The notes below the pieces were generated by a model, which ran no database searches, was not told where the DNA came from, and saw only the letters and a program-made list of their open reading frames with translations. DNA of 7,762 nt from SAR202 cluster bacterium. GTDB taxonomy: Bacteria > Chloroflexota > Dehalococcoidia > UBA3495. Position numbers and translations under genes: made by a program. Within the stretch, counting starts at the first letter, position 1. Each line of letters begins with the position of its first letter. The stretch covers positions 1-7,762 of the forward strand of contig VFHG01000249.1 in the NCBI GenBank assembly GCA_009392075.1. The letters run 5' to 3'. Below are positions 1 through 6,263 of this stretch, in pieces.

Positions 1-14
1 CAGGTTGCCTTCCT

Positions 15-49
15 AGAGCCCCCGGCGGCCAATGCCGGGGGCTCTTTTT
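15..49 (+). terminator. Rho-independent terminator of an upstream gene
   Basis: A perfect 12-bp inverted repeat (left arm 15-26, right arm 34-45) with a 7-base loop is followed directly by a T run (45-49). The stem is G+C rich (five C against five G in the middle), as expected for an intrinsic terminator read on the + strand. The gene it closes lies left of the window. The stem itself is symmetrical, but the T tract is on the right, so rightward transcription is the better reading. It insulates the pdxA-like gene from upstream read-through, which fits the separate promoter found at 116-124. Confidence 0.9.
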
Positions 50-115
50 GGGGTCTCTATAACCCGAAGAGAAGCAACCATACCACACATATCAAGGAGG
101 ATAAAACCCTACTCA

Positions 116-124
116 TGCTATAAT
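116..124 (+). promoter_or_regulatory. Extended -10 promoter for the pdxA-like gene
   Basis: TGCTATAAT is a perfect sigma70-type -10 hexamer (119-124) with the extended-10 TG at 116-117. No convincing -35 hexamer sits 16-18 bases upstream, as expected when the extended -10 compensates. Transcription should begin near 131, giving a 5' leader of about 107 bases. A 6+2+6 palindrome, GGCCCA-TC-TGGGCC (128-141), covers the predicted start point. A weaker alternative promoter, TTGAAA (159-164) with GATAGT (183-188) at 18-base spacing, could also serve. I recognise no riboswitch or small ORF in the rest of the leader (142-237). Confidence 0.65.
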
Positions 125-224
125 TCCGGCCCATCTGGGCCTCTTGATTACATAACCATTGAAAAGTCAACGATATTCGTCGGATAGTCATTTTGGCTGC
201 TATCAACGCCCACGGTACTAAATT

Positions 225-229
225 GGAGG
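225..229 (+). promoter_or_regulatory. Ribosome binding site deciding the pdxA-like start
   Basis: GGAGG lies 8 bases before the ATG at 238. An in-frame TTG at 193 would add 15 residues, but it has no comparable Shine-Dalgarno sequence, and the added peptide is not part of the PdxA fold. The ATG at 238 is therefore preferred. Confidence 0.8.
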
Positions 230-237
230 AAAACGTC

Positions 238-1254
238 ATGGCATCAAGTCAAAAACCGGCAATCGCGATCACCATGGGAGACCCCTGCGGCATCGGCCCT
301 GAGGTCGTGGTAAAGGCGATGGCCGACCCCCGGGTGTACGCCACCTGCCGGCCGTTGGTAGTGGGCAACGTCTACGCCATGGAGCAAGCGGTCTCGCTGA
401 CAGGACTTCCGGTGAAGATCAATGAAGTAGAAGACCCTGCTACCTCCGGGCAGGAGCCTGGCGTCATCGACGTTGTCGATATTCACAACCTAAACCCAGA
501 AGACATCACAATTGGGGAGATCAGCCCCACCTGTGGCAAGGCCGCCATGGAGTGGGTAACCAAGGCCGGAGAGCTGGCCATGGCCGGCGTGGTTGACGCC
601 CTAGCCACAGCGCCGTTGAACAAAGAGGCGGCCAGCCTAGCTGGCTACAAGTCCATCGGCCATATGGAATTGCTGCAAGAGCTATCCAAGTCCAAATTGG
701 TGGCTACCATGCTGATGGCCAAGAACCTGCGGGTGGTCCATTTGAGCACCCACCGCTCCCTGAGCCTGGCCTGCGAGTTGGTCAAGAAAGACCGGGTCCT
801 CGATTACCTGAAACTAACCCACGATAGCTTCGTGACCTATGGATTTAAAATCCCTAGGATCGGTGTCGCGGCCCTGAATCCCCACGGCAGCGACGGCGGC
901 CTGATGGGCGACGAAGAAGCGTCGGAAATTGCGCCGGCGGTCGAGGCTGCTAGGAGTGAGGGAATCGAGGCCATTGGCCCCATCCCGGCGGACGTCATCT
1001 TTCACCAGGCCATCCAAGGCCAGTATGACGCCGTGCTCTGCATGTACCACGACCAGGGCCACATCCCGGTCAAGGTCTACGGTTTCGAAGAGAGTATCAC
1101 CGCCAACCTGGGTCTTCCATTTGTGCGGACCTCAGTGGACCACGGCACCGCCTTCGATATCGCCGGCAAGGGCGTAGCCAGCCACGAAAGTATGTTGGAG
1201 TCCATCCGGCTAGCGGTCGCATTGGCGCAGGGTAACGGCCTGTCCGACTTCTAG
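238..1254 (+). CDS. pdxA: PdxA-family 4-phosphate dehydrogenase, PdxA2-like
   Basis: This 338-residue protein is a full-length PdxA-family NAD-dependent, metal-dependent oxidative decarboxylase, presumably cytosolic. Visible motifs are MGDPCGIGPE (13-22), TAPLNKE (124-130), GHME (141-144), STH (170-172), NPHGSDGG (214-221), YHDQGHIPVK (270-279) and RTSVDHGTAFDIAGKG (297-312). By family alignment the metal-binding histidines are H172, H216 and H271. Classic PdxA oxidises 4-hydroxythreonine 4-phosphate in vitamin B6 synthesis. Here the HDQGHIP.K and DHGTAFDIAG blocks resemble, from memory, the PdxA2 branch acting on D-threonate or D-erythronate 4-phosphate. The GHTE motif of classic PdxA reads GHME, so a substrate-contacting threonine is replaced. 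No pdxJ or DUF1537 kinase is beside it. The family is certain; the exact substrate is not. It is a single-gene unit with its own promoter. Confidence 0.9.
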   Translation: MASSQKPAIAITMGDPCGIGPEVVVKAMADPRVYATCRPLVVGNVYAMEQAVSLTGLPVKINEVEDPATSGQEPGVIDVVDIHNLNPEDITIGEISPTCGKAAMEWVTKAGELAMAGVVDALATAPLNKEAASLAGYKSIGHMELLQELSKSKLVATMLMAKNLRVVHLSTHRSLSLACELVKKDRVLDYLKLTHDSFVTYGFKIPRIGVAALNPHGSDGGLMGDEEASEIAPAVEAARSEGIEAIGPIPADVIFHQAIQGQYDAVLCMYHDQGHIPVKVYGFEESITANLGLPFVRTSVDHGTAFDIAGKGVASHESMLESIRLAVALAQGNGLSDF

Positions 1255-1308
1255 TGAACACCCTACAGTCTTTCGCGGCCAGAACGCAGCTTTGGTTTCC
1301 ACCTTCGG

Positions 1309-1317
1309 TGCTATAAT
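1309..1317 (+). promoter_or_regulatory. Extended -10 promoter for proC-yggT
   Basis: TGCTATAAT is again a perfect extended -10 (hexamer 1312-1317), identical in nine bases to the promoter at 116-124. There is no good -35. The start should fall near 1324, inside the left arm (1321-1327, GCCCGGC) of a 7-bp inverted repeat whose right arm is 1344-1350 (GCCGGGC). The predicted leader is about 56 bases. Confidence 0.65.
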
Positions 1318-1320
1318 GAT

Positions 1321-1350
1321 GCCCGGCATTTACTGGCAATCGCGCCGGGC
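1321..1350. repeat. Inverted repeat at the proC transcription start
   Basis: Perfect 7-bp arms, GCCCGGC (1321-1327) and GCCGGGC (1344-1350), are separated by 16 bases. Because the predicted start point is inside the left arm, the transcript would carry only part of the hairpin; a protein operator is as plausible as an RNA structure. No T run follows, so it is not a terminator. The function is unknown. Confidence 0.45.
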
Positions 1351-1379
1351 GTAATACAGTCACCCGTAAGGGACGAAAA

Positions 1380-2183
1380 ATGAAAGTGGCGTTCATCGGC
1401 GGTGGCAAGATGGCGGAAGCCATCCTCAACGGCGTTCTCTTCGGCAAGCTGGCTGGCCCCAAAGATATCAGCGTGGGCGAGCCTGTGGCCGAACGGCGTG
1501 AGTATCTTACCAGCCAATTCGGCGTGAATACCGACGCCGACAACCTCAAAACAGCCCAACAGGCCGACCTAGTGGTGTTTGCCGTCAAACCGCAGGACCT
1601 GGGTCCAGTTATGGGGCAGTTGAAAGGTAAACTAGGCACAGACCAGGCTGCTCTTTCAATAGTTGCCGGGGCTAAGATGGAAACCCTGACCAAGGGACTG
1701 GGTCACACTTCGATCGTGCGGGTGATGCCCAACACCCCGGCTCAGATCGGGGCTGGCATGACACTCTGGACCTGTTCGGATGGCGTTGACGAGTCCCGGC
1801 GGGGAATGACCAAGTCCGTGTTGGGATCCATCGGGCAGGAGATCTACGTAGATGATGAAAAATACATGGACATGGCTACCGCCCTCAGCGCCAGCGGGCC
1901 GGCCTATGTGTTCTTGTTCATCGAATCCTTGATCGACGCTGGAGTGTACGTGGGCATGCCCAGAGACATGGCCCGGACGTTGGCCTTACAGACGGTTTTC
2001 GGCAGCACTAAACTGGTGATGGATACCGGTATGCATCCGGCCGAGTTAAAAGACATGGTAGTTTCTCCGGGTGGCACCACGGCAGAAGCCCTGAGGGTGC
2101 TGGAAGACCAGGGTGTTCCCGCGGCAATCGTCAGCGCTGTGGACGCCGCATACCGCAAATCGATTCAATTGGGACAAGGGTAG
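1380..2183 (+). CDS. proC: Pyrroline-5-carboxylate reductase
   Basis: This cytosolic enzyme performs the last step of proline synthesis, reducing 1-pyrroline-5-carboxylate to proline with NAD(P)H. The 267-residue length is typical. The N-terminal Rossmann fold opens with MKVAFIGGGKM (dinucleotide loop G7-G9-M11), followed by AVKPQD (68-73) and VMPNTPAQIGAG (115-126). The C-terminal dimerisation and substrate domain shows ALSASGPAY (168-176) and SPGGTTAEAL (229-238), the signatures of the family. The ATG at 1380 is preceded by AAGGGA (1368-1373) at 6-base spacing. The yggT gene follows after 12 bases, so the two are very probably co-transcribed from the promoter at 1309-1317. Nothing in the protein looks damaged. 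Confidence 0.96.
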   Translation: MKVAFIGGGKMAEAILNGVLFGKLAGPKDISVGEPVAERREYLTSQFGVNTDADNLKTAQQADLVVFAVKPQDLGPVMGQLKGKLGTDQAALSIVAGAKMETLTKGLGHTSIVRVMPNTPAQIGAGMTLWTCSDGVDESRRGMTKSVLGSIGQEIYVDDEKYMDMATALSASGPAYVFLFIESLIDAGVYVGMPRDMARTLALQTVFGSTKLVMDTGMHPAELKDMVVSPGGTTAEALRVLEDQGVPAAIVSAVDAAYRKSIQLGQG

Positions 2184-2195
2184 AGGGGTTATAGA

Positions 2196-2459
2196 TTGGC
2201 CAGTCTGATCAACACGATATTAACCCTTTTCACAATTGCGATTTTTGCCCGGGTTATCCTTTCCTTCATCATCCCATTGAGTGGTGCCAGACCACATCCT
2301 ATAGTCGTCAGCATCAACACGATGGTGAACCAAGTTACCGAGCCGATCCTCGGGCCGATCAGGCGGAACCTGCCAAGTTTCGGCGGATTCGACTTCAGTC
2401 CCATGGCCGTTTTGATCGTCATCTGGCTGCTGCGCGAAGTTGTGGTATCCAGGATCTAA
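2196..2459 (+). CDS. YggT family integral membrane protein
   Basis: An 87-residue protein with two predicted membrane segments (about 4-28 and 68-84) around a short loop. The loop carries the YggT signature TEPILGPIRRNLPSFGGFDFSPM (48-70), with conserved proline, arginine and aspartate residues. Its biochemical role is not established; the family is repeatedly found beside proC and yggS, and osmotic or division-linked roles have been suggested. The start is TTG at 2196, with GAGGGG (2183-2188) as ribosome binding site 7 bases upstream and overlapping the last base of the proC stop. No ATG gives a protein that keeps the first membrane helix. It is the second gene of the proC unit; no clear terminator follows. 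Confidence 0.87.
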   Translation: MASLINTILTLFTIAIFARVILSFIIPLSGARPHPIVVSINTMVNQVTEPILGPIRRNLPSFGGFDFSPMAVLIVIWLLREVVVSRI

Positions 2460-2500
2460 GCCTTGCCCGGCGGCCTCTGTATCACAGTCGTCACCAACCC

Positions 2501-2529
2501 TTGACCAAGTATTACCCGGTTCATAGAAT
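2501..2529 (+). promoter_or_regulatory. Sigma70-type promoter for the padR unit
   Basis: TTGACC (2501-2506) and TAGAAT (2524-2529) are each one base from consensus and separated by the optimal 17 bases. The start point should be about 2536, leaving a leader of some 34 bases before the padR ATG. This is the strongest -35/-10 pair in the window. Confidence 0.75.
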
Positions 2530-2541
2530 GACCGTACATTC
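2526..2541. promoter_or_regulatory. Candidate PadR operator over the -10 and start point
   Basis: GAATG (2526-2530) and CATTC (2537-2541) form 5-bp inverted arms around a 6-base spacer with a central CG, so 12 of 16 positions are symmetrical. The dyad overlaps the -10 hexamer and the predicted start point, the position expected of a repressor site. PadR-type regulators commonly bind such dyads and repress their own operons. The assignment rests only on position and symmetry; the match to the usual ATGT/ACAT form is partial. Confidence 0.35.
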
Positions 2542-2569
2542 GACCTAACTAGACCGGACCCGTATCACG

Positions 2570-2917
2570 ATGCACCAACAAGAGATGCTGAAAGGCAATA
2601 CCGACACCCTGCTTCTTGCCCTTCTTGAGAAGGAAGCTATGTACGGCTACCAGATCGTGAAAGAAATGGACGAGAGAAGCAGCGGCTACTTCGCCTTCAA
2701 AGAAGGCACTCTTTATCCGGCGCTCCACCGTTTGGAAAAGGCCAAGCTGATCGAAGGCCGCTGGGAAGATACCCCGAACAACGTGCGCCGGCGCTATTAC
2801 CTGATCACCGCCAAGGGTCTGCAGGCACTGACAGACCGGCTGTCCGAGTGGCAGCGCTTCACTATTGCCATGGATTCGATCATGCGCCCAGGGGGCGCCA
2901 GTTTCGAGGCTCGGTAG
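2570..2917 (+). CDS. PadR family transcriptional regulator
   Basis: A 115-residue protein matching a short PadR regulator: a winged helix-turn-helix domain with a C-terminal dimerisation helix. Visible marks are EMLKGNTDTLLLALL (5-19), YGYQIVKEM (25-33), the recognition region FKEGTLYPALHRLEKAKLI (43-61), and the wing and strand RRRYYLITAKG (73-83). PadR proteins are usually dimeric repressors, sometimes relieved by small hydrophobic ligands; this one may control its own operon through the dyad at 2526-2541. The ATG at 2570 has only a weak Shine-Dalgarno sequence, but the reading frame begins exactly where the family does. The membrane protein gene starts 9 bases after the stop, the usual arrangement for this subfamily. 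Its ligand and targets cannot be told from sequence. Confidence 0.92.
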   Translation: MHQQEMLKGNTDTLLLALLEKEAMYGYQIVKEMDERSSGYFAFKEGTLYPALHRLEKAKLIEGRWEDTPNNVRRRYYLITAKGLQALTDRLSEWQRFTIAMDSIMRPGGASFEAR

Positions 2918-2926
2918 GCGAACGTC

Positions 2927-3940
2927 ATGCCATTTGAGGTCACGAATTACCTTCACGCGTTGGCCAGGAGGCTCCATCTTGATCCCGCCGAGAAAGACGA
3001 GATCATTCAGGAATTGGAGGCACATCTTGAAGACAAGGCCGCAGAGTTGGAGACCCAAGGGATCGACCATGACGCGGCCGTGGCCCGCGCCGTTCAGGAG
3101 ATGGGCGCTCCCGACGCCGTCGCCCGAGGCATGTACGAGGTGCACAGCCCAGGAGTCTGGCGGGACGTCATATTAGCCACCATTCCCCACTTCCTGCTGG
3201 CGTCGCTATTCGCGCTTCACCTCTGGAGCCACTACTTCTTGGTCTCGTTGCTGCTGATTGCCATCGCGTTTGTAACCTGGCGGAACTGGCGTGCCGGCAG
3301 CCCCAGTAAATGGTCGTATTCTTGGATGGGCTATTCGCTCGCGGCGCCTGCGTTGTCCTGGCTCCTGTCCCTGATCACCCTTGGCTACGGTGCGTGGACG
3401 CTGCTGACAACCGGGCAGCTGCCCTTTAACGTGGTGTTATTCTTCCTGCTCATCGGGTACGTCCCCTTCTCCATGTGGATAATGGCCAACGTGATTTTCA
3501 AGATGGTGAAGAGAGACTGGCTATTGGCTTCTCTGACGGCGTTGCCATTTCCATTCCTGACCTCCTGGATATTGTTCTTGAACTGGCAGGGCGGACTCTG
3601 GAGCGAGCATGCCGAACGCATGCAGGATTCTGACACCGCTAGGGCGTTTATCTTCGTTGCGATGGCTGTCACGACCGCCGTTTTCTTGAAAGTAGGCCCC
3701 AGATTGCTGCGCATCGGGCTGCTCACCGTGAGCACCTCCATCCTGGTAATCATCACCGCTGCGTCGTTGCCGGTGAGCCTGGGTGCGCTGGCCGTGATCT
3801 TGATGATAGTGGCCTCGTTGGCGTTCCTGCTTAGCCCGGCTATGTTGGAATCGAATATGGTGAGCCGGTGGCTGCAAGCCGAGTCATTTAGTGATCTGTC
3901 GGAAGGGTGGCCTCCGGATGAAGGGTTTTCTTCTTCCTGA
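2927..3940 (+). CDS. HAAS/DUF1700-like multi-pass membrane protein
   Basis: A 337-residue protein in two parts. Residues 1-75 are a soluble helical domain (LARRLHLDPAEKDEIIQELEAHLED, 12-36, then an AVARAVQEMGAPDAVARGM block, 51-69) that matches the HAAS, or permease-prefix, domain habitually encoded beside PadR regulators. After it come about eight hydrophobic segments (near 82-98, 100-117, 134-160, 168-193, 198-218, 238-255, 263-279 and 281-304) and a short polar, acidic and serine-rich tail. No transporter, kinase or protease motif is visible in the membrane part. It is probably in the cytoplasmic membrane with the HAAS domain in the cytosol, perhaps sensing or controlling the response set by PadR. 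The ATG lies 9 bases after padR with a poor ribosome binding site, so translation may be coupled. The domain call is fairly safe; the function is unknown. Confidence 0.8.
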   Translation: MPFEVTNYLHALARRLHLDPAEKDEIIQELEAHLEDKAAELETQGIDHDAAVARAVQEMGAPDAVARGMYEVHSPGVWRDVILATIPHFLLASLFALHLWSHYFLVSLLLIAIAFVTWRNWRAGSPSKWSYSWMGYSLAAPALSWLLSLITLGYGAWTLLTTGQLPFNVVLFFLLIGYVPFSMWIMANVIFKMVKRDWLLASLTALPFPFLTSWILFLNWQGGLWSEHAERMQDSDTARAFIFVAMAVTTAVFLKVGPRLLRIGLLTVSTSILVIITAASLPVSLGALAVILMIVASLAFLLSPAMLESNMVSRWLQAESFSDLSEGWPPDEGFSSS

Positions 3941-3998
3941 TTAACGGCTCTTCGCAGCGGTCTTTCCCAGAAACTATCTCAGCGCCGGACGTGATGTA

Positions 3999-4619
3999 TT
4001 GGATGACCAACTGAATAAAGACGTGGCTTTGATGCGCCAGGCGTTGGACCAAGACCTGGCGGTCAATCAGCCACGTATGCCGGCGCAACCCCTCTTAGTG
4101 GCCATGTGCGGGTTACCGGGGACAGGCAAGTCCTACTTCGCCGCCAGATTGACCGAGCAGGTACCATTTCTGATCTTGGAGACCGACCGCCTCCGAAAGG
4201 TGCTGGTGGAGCACCCTAAGTACACCACCGGGGAGCACCGCCGGGTATTCAATTCCTGCTACCACCTTATCCAGTACTATCTCATCAACGGCTACAGCGT
4301 CCTATTCGACGCCACCAACCTCAATGAAGAGTTCCGGATTTACCTCTACGACATAGCGGATGCCACTGGCGCGCCCCTTGCGGTGGTGCACGCCACTGCC
4401 CCACAAAACACGGTCCGCCAACGCCTGAAGCAGCGCAAAGCCGACCGGCACGCCAACACCTATTCCGATGCCGGATGGCTTATCTACACCCGCCTGGCGC
4501 CCGTGGAAGAACCGGTTGAGAGGGAACACTACGGGCTGGACACCTCAAAGGACATCGGCCCGGTGCTGGAGCAAGTGGTCGAGTGGGCCAGGTCGAACGG
4601 CCAGATCAAATTAGACTAA
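3999..4619 (+). CDS. AAA_33-type P-loop kinase
   Basis: A 206-residue cytosolic nucleotide-binding protein. It has a clear Walker A, GLPGTGKS (38-45), preceded by a hydrophobic strand. ETDRLRK (61-67) is where such kinases place the catalytic or substrate aspartate, VLFDATNL (101-108) is the Walker-B-like strand, and an arginine-rich lid follows (RQRLKQRKADR, 140-150). The SDAGWLIYTRL block (156-166) is typical of the AAA_33 group, which includes polynucleotide-kinase-like and zeta-toxin-like folds as well as many unassigned small-molecule kinases. The substrate is unknown. The start is uncertain: TTG at 3999, GTG at 4023 and ATG at 4032 are all in frame and none has a good Shine-Dalgarno sequence; the fold itself begins near residue 30. 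It lies 58 bases after the membrane protein gene and 19 before pepA. No antitoxin-like partner is adjacent, which argues against a zeta toxin. Confidence 0.8.
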   Translation: MDDQLNKDVALMRQALDQDLAVNQPRMPAQPLLVAMCGLPGTGKSYFAARLTEQVPFLILETDRLRKVLVEHPKYTTGEHRRVFNSCYHLIQYYLINGYSVLFDATNLNEEFRIYLYDIADATGAPLAVVHATAPQNTVRQRLKQRKADRHANTYSDAGWLIYTRLAPVEEPVEREHYGLDTSKDIGPVLEQVVEWARSNGQIKLD

Positions 4620-4638
4620 TAACAGGTAGATAACCTCA

Positions 4639-6252
4639 ATGACTACGACTAAACCGCGGGCAGCCAAAGCTAAGAGATCCACCAAAGCCTCCAAGGTCAA
4701 AGGACTGGAGATCGATGTCCAGTCGGCTGGCATCACCAAGATCGACACCCCGGCTTTGGTGGTTAACCTTTTTCGCGGGGTCAAGAAACCCGCCGGAGCA
4801 ACCGGCGCGGTGGACAAGGCCCTGGGTGGGGTGATTACCCAGTTGATCGAAGACGGGGAGATCAAAGGCAGCGCTGGTGAGACCACACTGATTCACACCC
4901 TGGGCAAGATCAAGCCCAGCCGGGTGCTGGTGGCCGGACTAGGCCCCCAGGACAAATTTGACGCCCAGGTAGTCCGCCGGGTGTCGGCGGAAGTAGTCCG
5001 CTTCCTGAGGCGCAAGGGCATATCCAGCGCCGCCACCATCGCACATGGAGCGGGAATCGGCGGCCTTGACCCGCAACTGTCAGGGCAGGCCATCGCCGAA
5101 GGCGCCCACCTAGGTCTCTACAAGTTCGGCGTCTATCTGACGAAGAGCGGCGAATCCACGAACGAATTCGAGAAACTGACCGTGATGGAATTGGATAAAG
5201 ACCGCGCCAAGTCCATCGAGGTTGGGGTCAAGCTGGGCTGCACCATTGCCCGGGCGTCCATAACAGCCCGCAACATGGTCAATGAACCGGCCAACCACAT
5301 GACCCCGTCCCGCATGGCCGAAGCTGCTCAGAAAGTGGCAACAAACCAGGGTCTCAAGATTGAGATCATGGATAATGCCCAGATGAAGAAGATGGGCATG
5401 GGTGCGTTCATGGGCGTCGCCCAGGGCACTGACGAACCGGCCAAGCTCATCGTCCTTTGGTATGACGGAGACCCCTCTCATCCCGAAAATAACCTGGGTC
5501 TCATCGGTAAGGGAATCACCTTCGATACCGGCGGTATCTCCCTGAAACCACCGGGCGGTATGGAAGCCATGAAGGGCGACATGGCCGGAGGCGCGTCGGT
5601 CATCGCAGCCATGGAAATCATCGGGCAGACCAAGCCCAAGATCAACGTCCTAGCCGTGATCGCGGCCACCGAGAACATGCCCGGCGCCTCTGCACAGCGG
5701 CCTGGAGACGTGGTACGGGCCATGAACGGCAAAACCATCGAGGTGATTAACACCGACGCCGAAGGCCGCTTGGTGCTGGCCGATGCTCTGTGCTACGCCC
5801 GTAAGCAGGGAATCACCCGCTTGGTCGATGTGGCGACCCTGACCGGGGCCATGGTGACTACCTTGGGCAAAGCCTGTACCGGAGTGATGGGCAATGACGA
5901 CACTCTCGTCCAACAGACGATCGACGCCGGTAAAAAGACCGGCGAGAAATTCTGGGAACTTCCCATGTTTGACGAATACAAAGACCTGATCAAGAGCGAC
6001 GTAGCCGACATGAAGAACAGCGGTGGACGGCAGGCCGGTTCCATCAGCGCCGCCCTGTTGTTGGCCGAGTTCGTGGACGGCGCAGCCTGGGTGCACCTGG
6101 ACATCGCCGGGACCTCGACCTCGGACAAAGTGTCGGGCTATCTGGTGAAAGGGGCTTCGGGGGTGCCCGTCCGCACCCTGGCCCAATTGGCGTCCGACCT
6201 GGCCGATGCGGGCCCGCCCAAGAAGTCTAAAAGCAAAGCGAAAGCCAAGTAA
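4639..6252 (+). CDS. pepA: Leucyl aminopeptidase (M17) with lysine-rich tails
   Basis: A 537-residue M17 cytosolic aminopeptidase, a two-metal enzyme, normally hexameric, that removes N-terminal residues such as leucine from peptides. All catalytic residues are present, each 21 positions after E. coli PepA numbering: metal ligands K291, D296, D314, D373 and E375, and catalytic K303 and R377. The signature NTDAEGRL is at 371-378. The N-terminal macro-like domain covers about 23-190. Unusually, residues 1-22 hold eight lysines or arginines and no acidic residue, and the last ten residues hold six lysines. No ATG, GTG or TTG occurs in frame between the start and the conserved core, so the N-terminal tail is not a start-site error. 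CAGGTAG (4624-4630) is a modest ribosome binding site. The next gene starts 11 bases after the stop. Confidence 0.95.
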   Translation: MTTTKPRAAKAKRSTKASKVKGLEIDVQSAGITKIDTPALVVNLFRGVKKPAGATGAVDKALGGVITQLIEDGEIKGSAGETTLIHTLGKIKPSRVLVAGLGPQDKFDAQVVRRVSAEVVRFLRRKGISSAATIAHGAGIGGLDPQLSGQAIAEGAHLGLYKFGVYLTKSGESTNEFEKLTVMELDKDRAKSIEVGVKLGCTIARASITARNMVNEPANHMTPSRMAEAAQKVATNQGLKIEIMDNAQMKKMGMGAFMGVAQGTDEPAKLIVLWYDGDPSHPENNLGLIGKGITFDTGGISLKPPGGMEAMKGDMAGGASVIAAMEIIGQTKPKINVLAVIAATENMPGASAQRPGDVVRAMNGKTIEVINTDAEGRLVLADALCYARKQGITRLVDVATLTGAMVTTLGKACTGVMGNDDTLVQQTIDAGKKTGEKFWELPMFDEYKDLIKSDVADMKNSGGRQAGSISAALLLAEFVDGAAWVHLDIAGTSTSDKVSGYLVKGASGVPVRTLAQLASDLADAGPPKKSKSKAKAK

Positions 6253-6257
6253 GGGAG
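6253..6257 (+). promoter_or_regulatory. Ribosome binding site deciding the molybdenum subunit start
   Basis: GGGAG directly follows the pepA stop codon (6250-6252) and lies 6 bases before GTG at 6264. It is the reason for choosing that GTG; the reading frame from it matches the family from about residue 7 onward. Confidence 0.7.
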
Positions 6258-6263
6258 ATTGTC

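Noticed and set aside
94..123. A perfect AAGGAGG (94-100) followed by ATG CTA TAA (115-123), looking like a tiny leader ORF
   Set aside because: The spacing of 14 bases is too long, the ORF is two codons, and it overlaps the -10 hexamer, so the transcript should start after it.
170..180. Small hairpin ACGA-TAT-TCGT in the pdxA-like leader
   Set aside because: A 4-bp stem is too weak to call and no riboswitch-like architecture surrounds it.
57..239. A 60-codon minus-strand reading frame across the pdxA-like leader
   Set aside because: It runs through the promoter and leader of the + strand gene, shows no family resemblance and has no evident ribosome binding site; treated as chance.
1097..1693. 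A 198-codon minus-strand frame overlapping the pdxA-like gene, the proC promoter and proC
   Set aside because: It is opposite two well-supported genes and its translation resembles no family; G+C-rich coding sequence often leaves such open antisense frames.
2477..2487. Short palindrome CTGT-ATC-ACAG after yggT
   Set aside because: Four-base arms are expected by chance, there is no T run for a terminator, and it lies upstream of the -35 without other support.
3999..4619. Zeta-toxin interpretation of the P-loop kinase
   Set aside because: There is no small antitoxin-like ORF next to it and it sits in a housekeeping-like gene row; the shared fold alone does not support a toxin.
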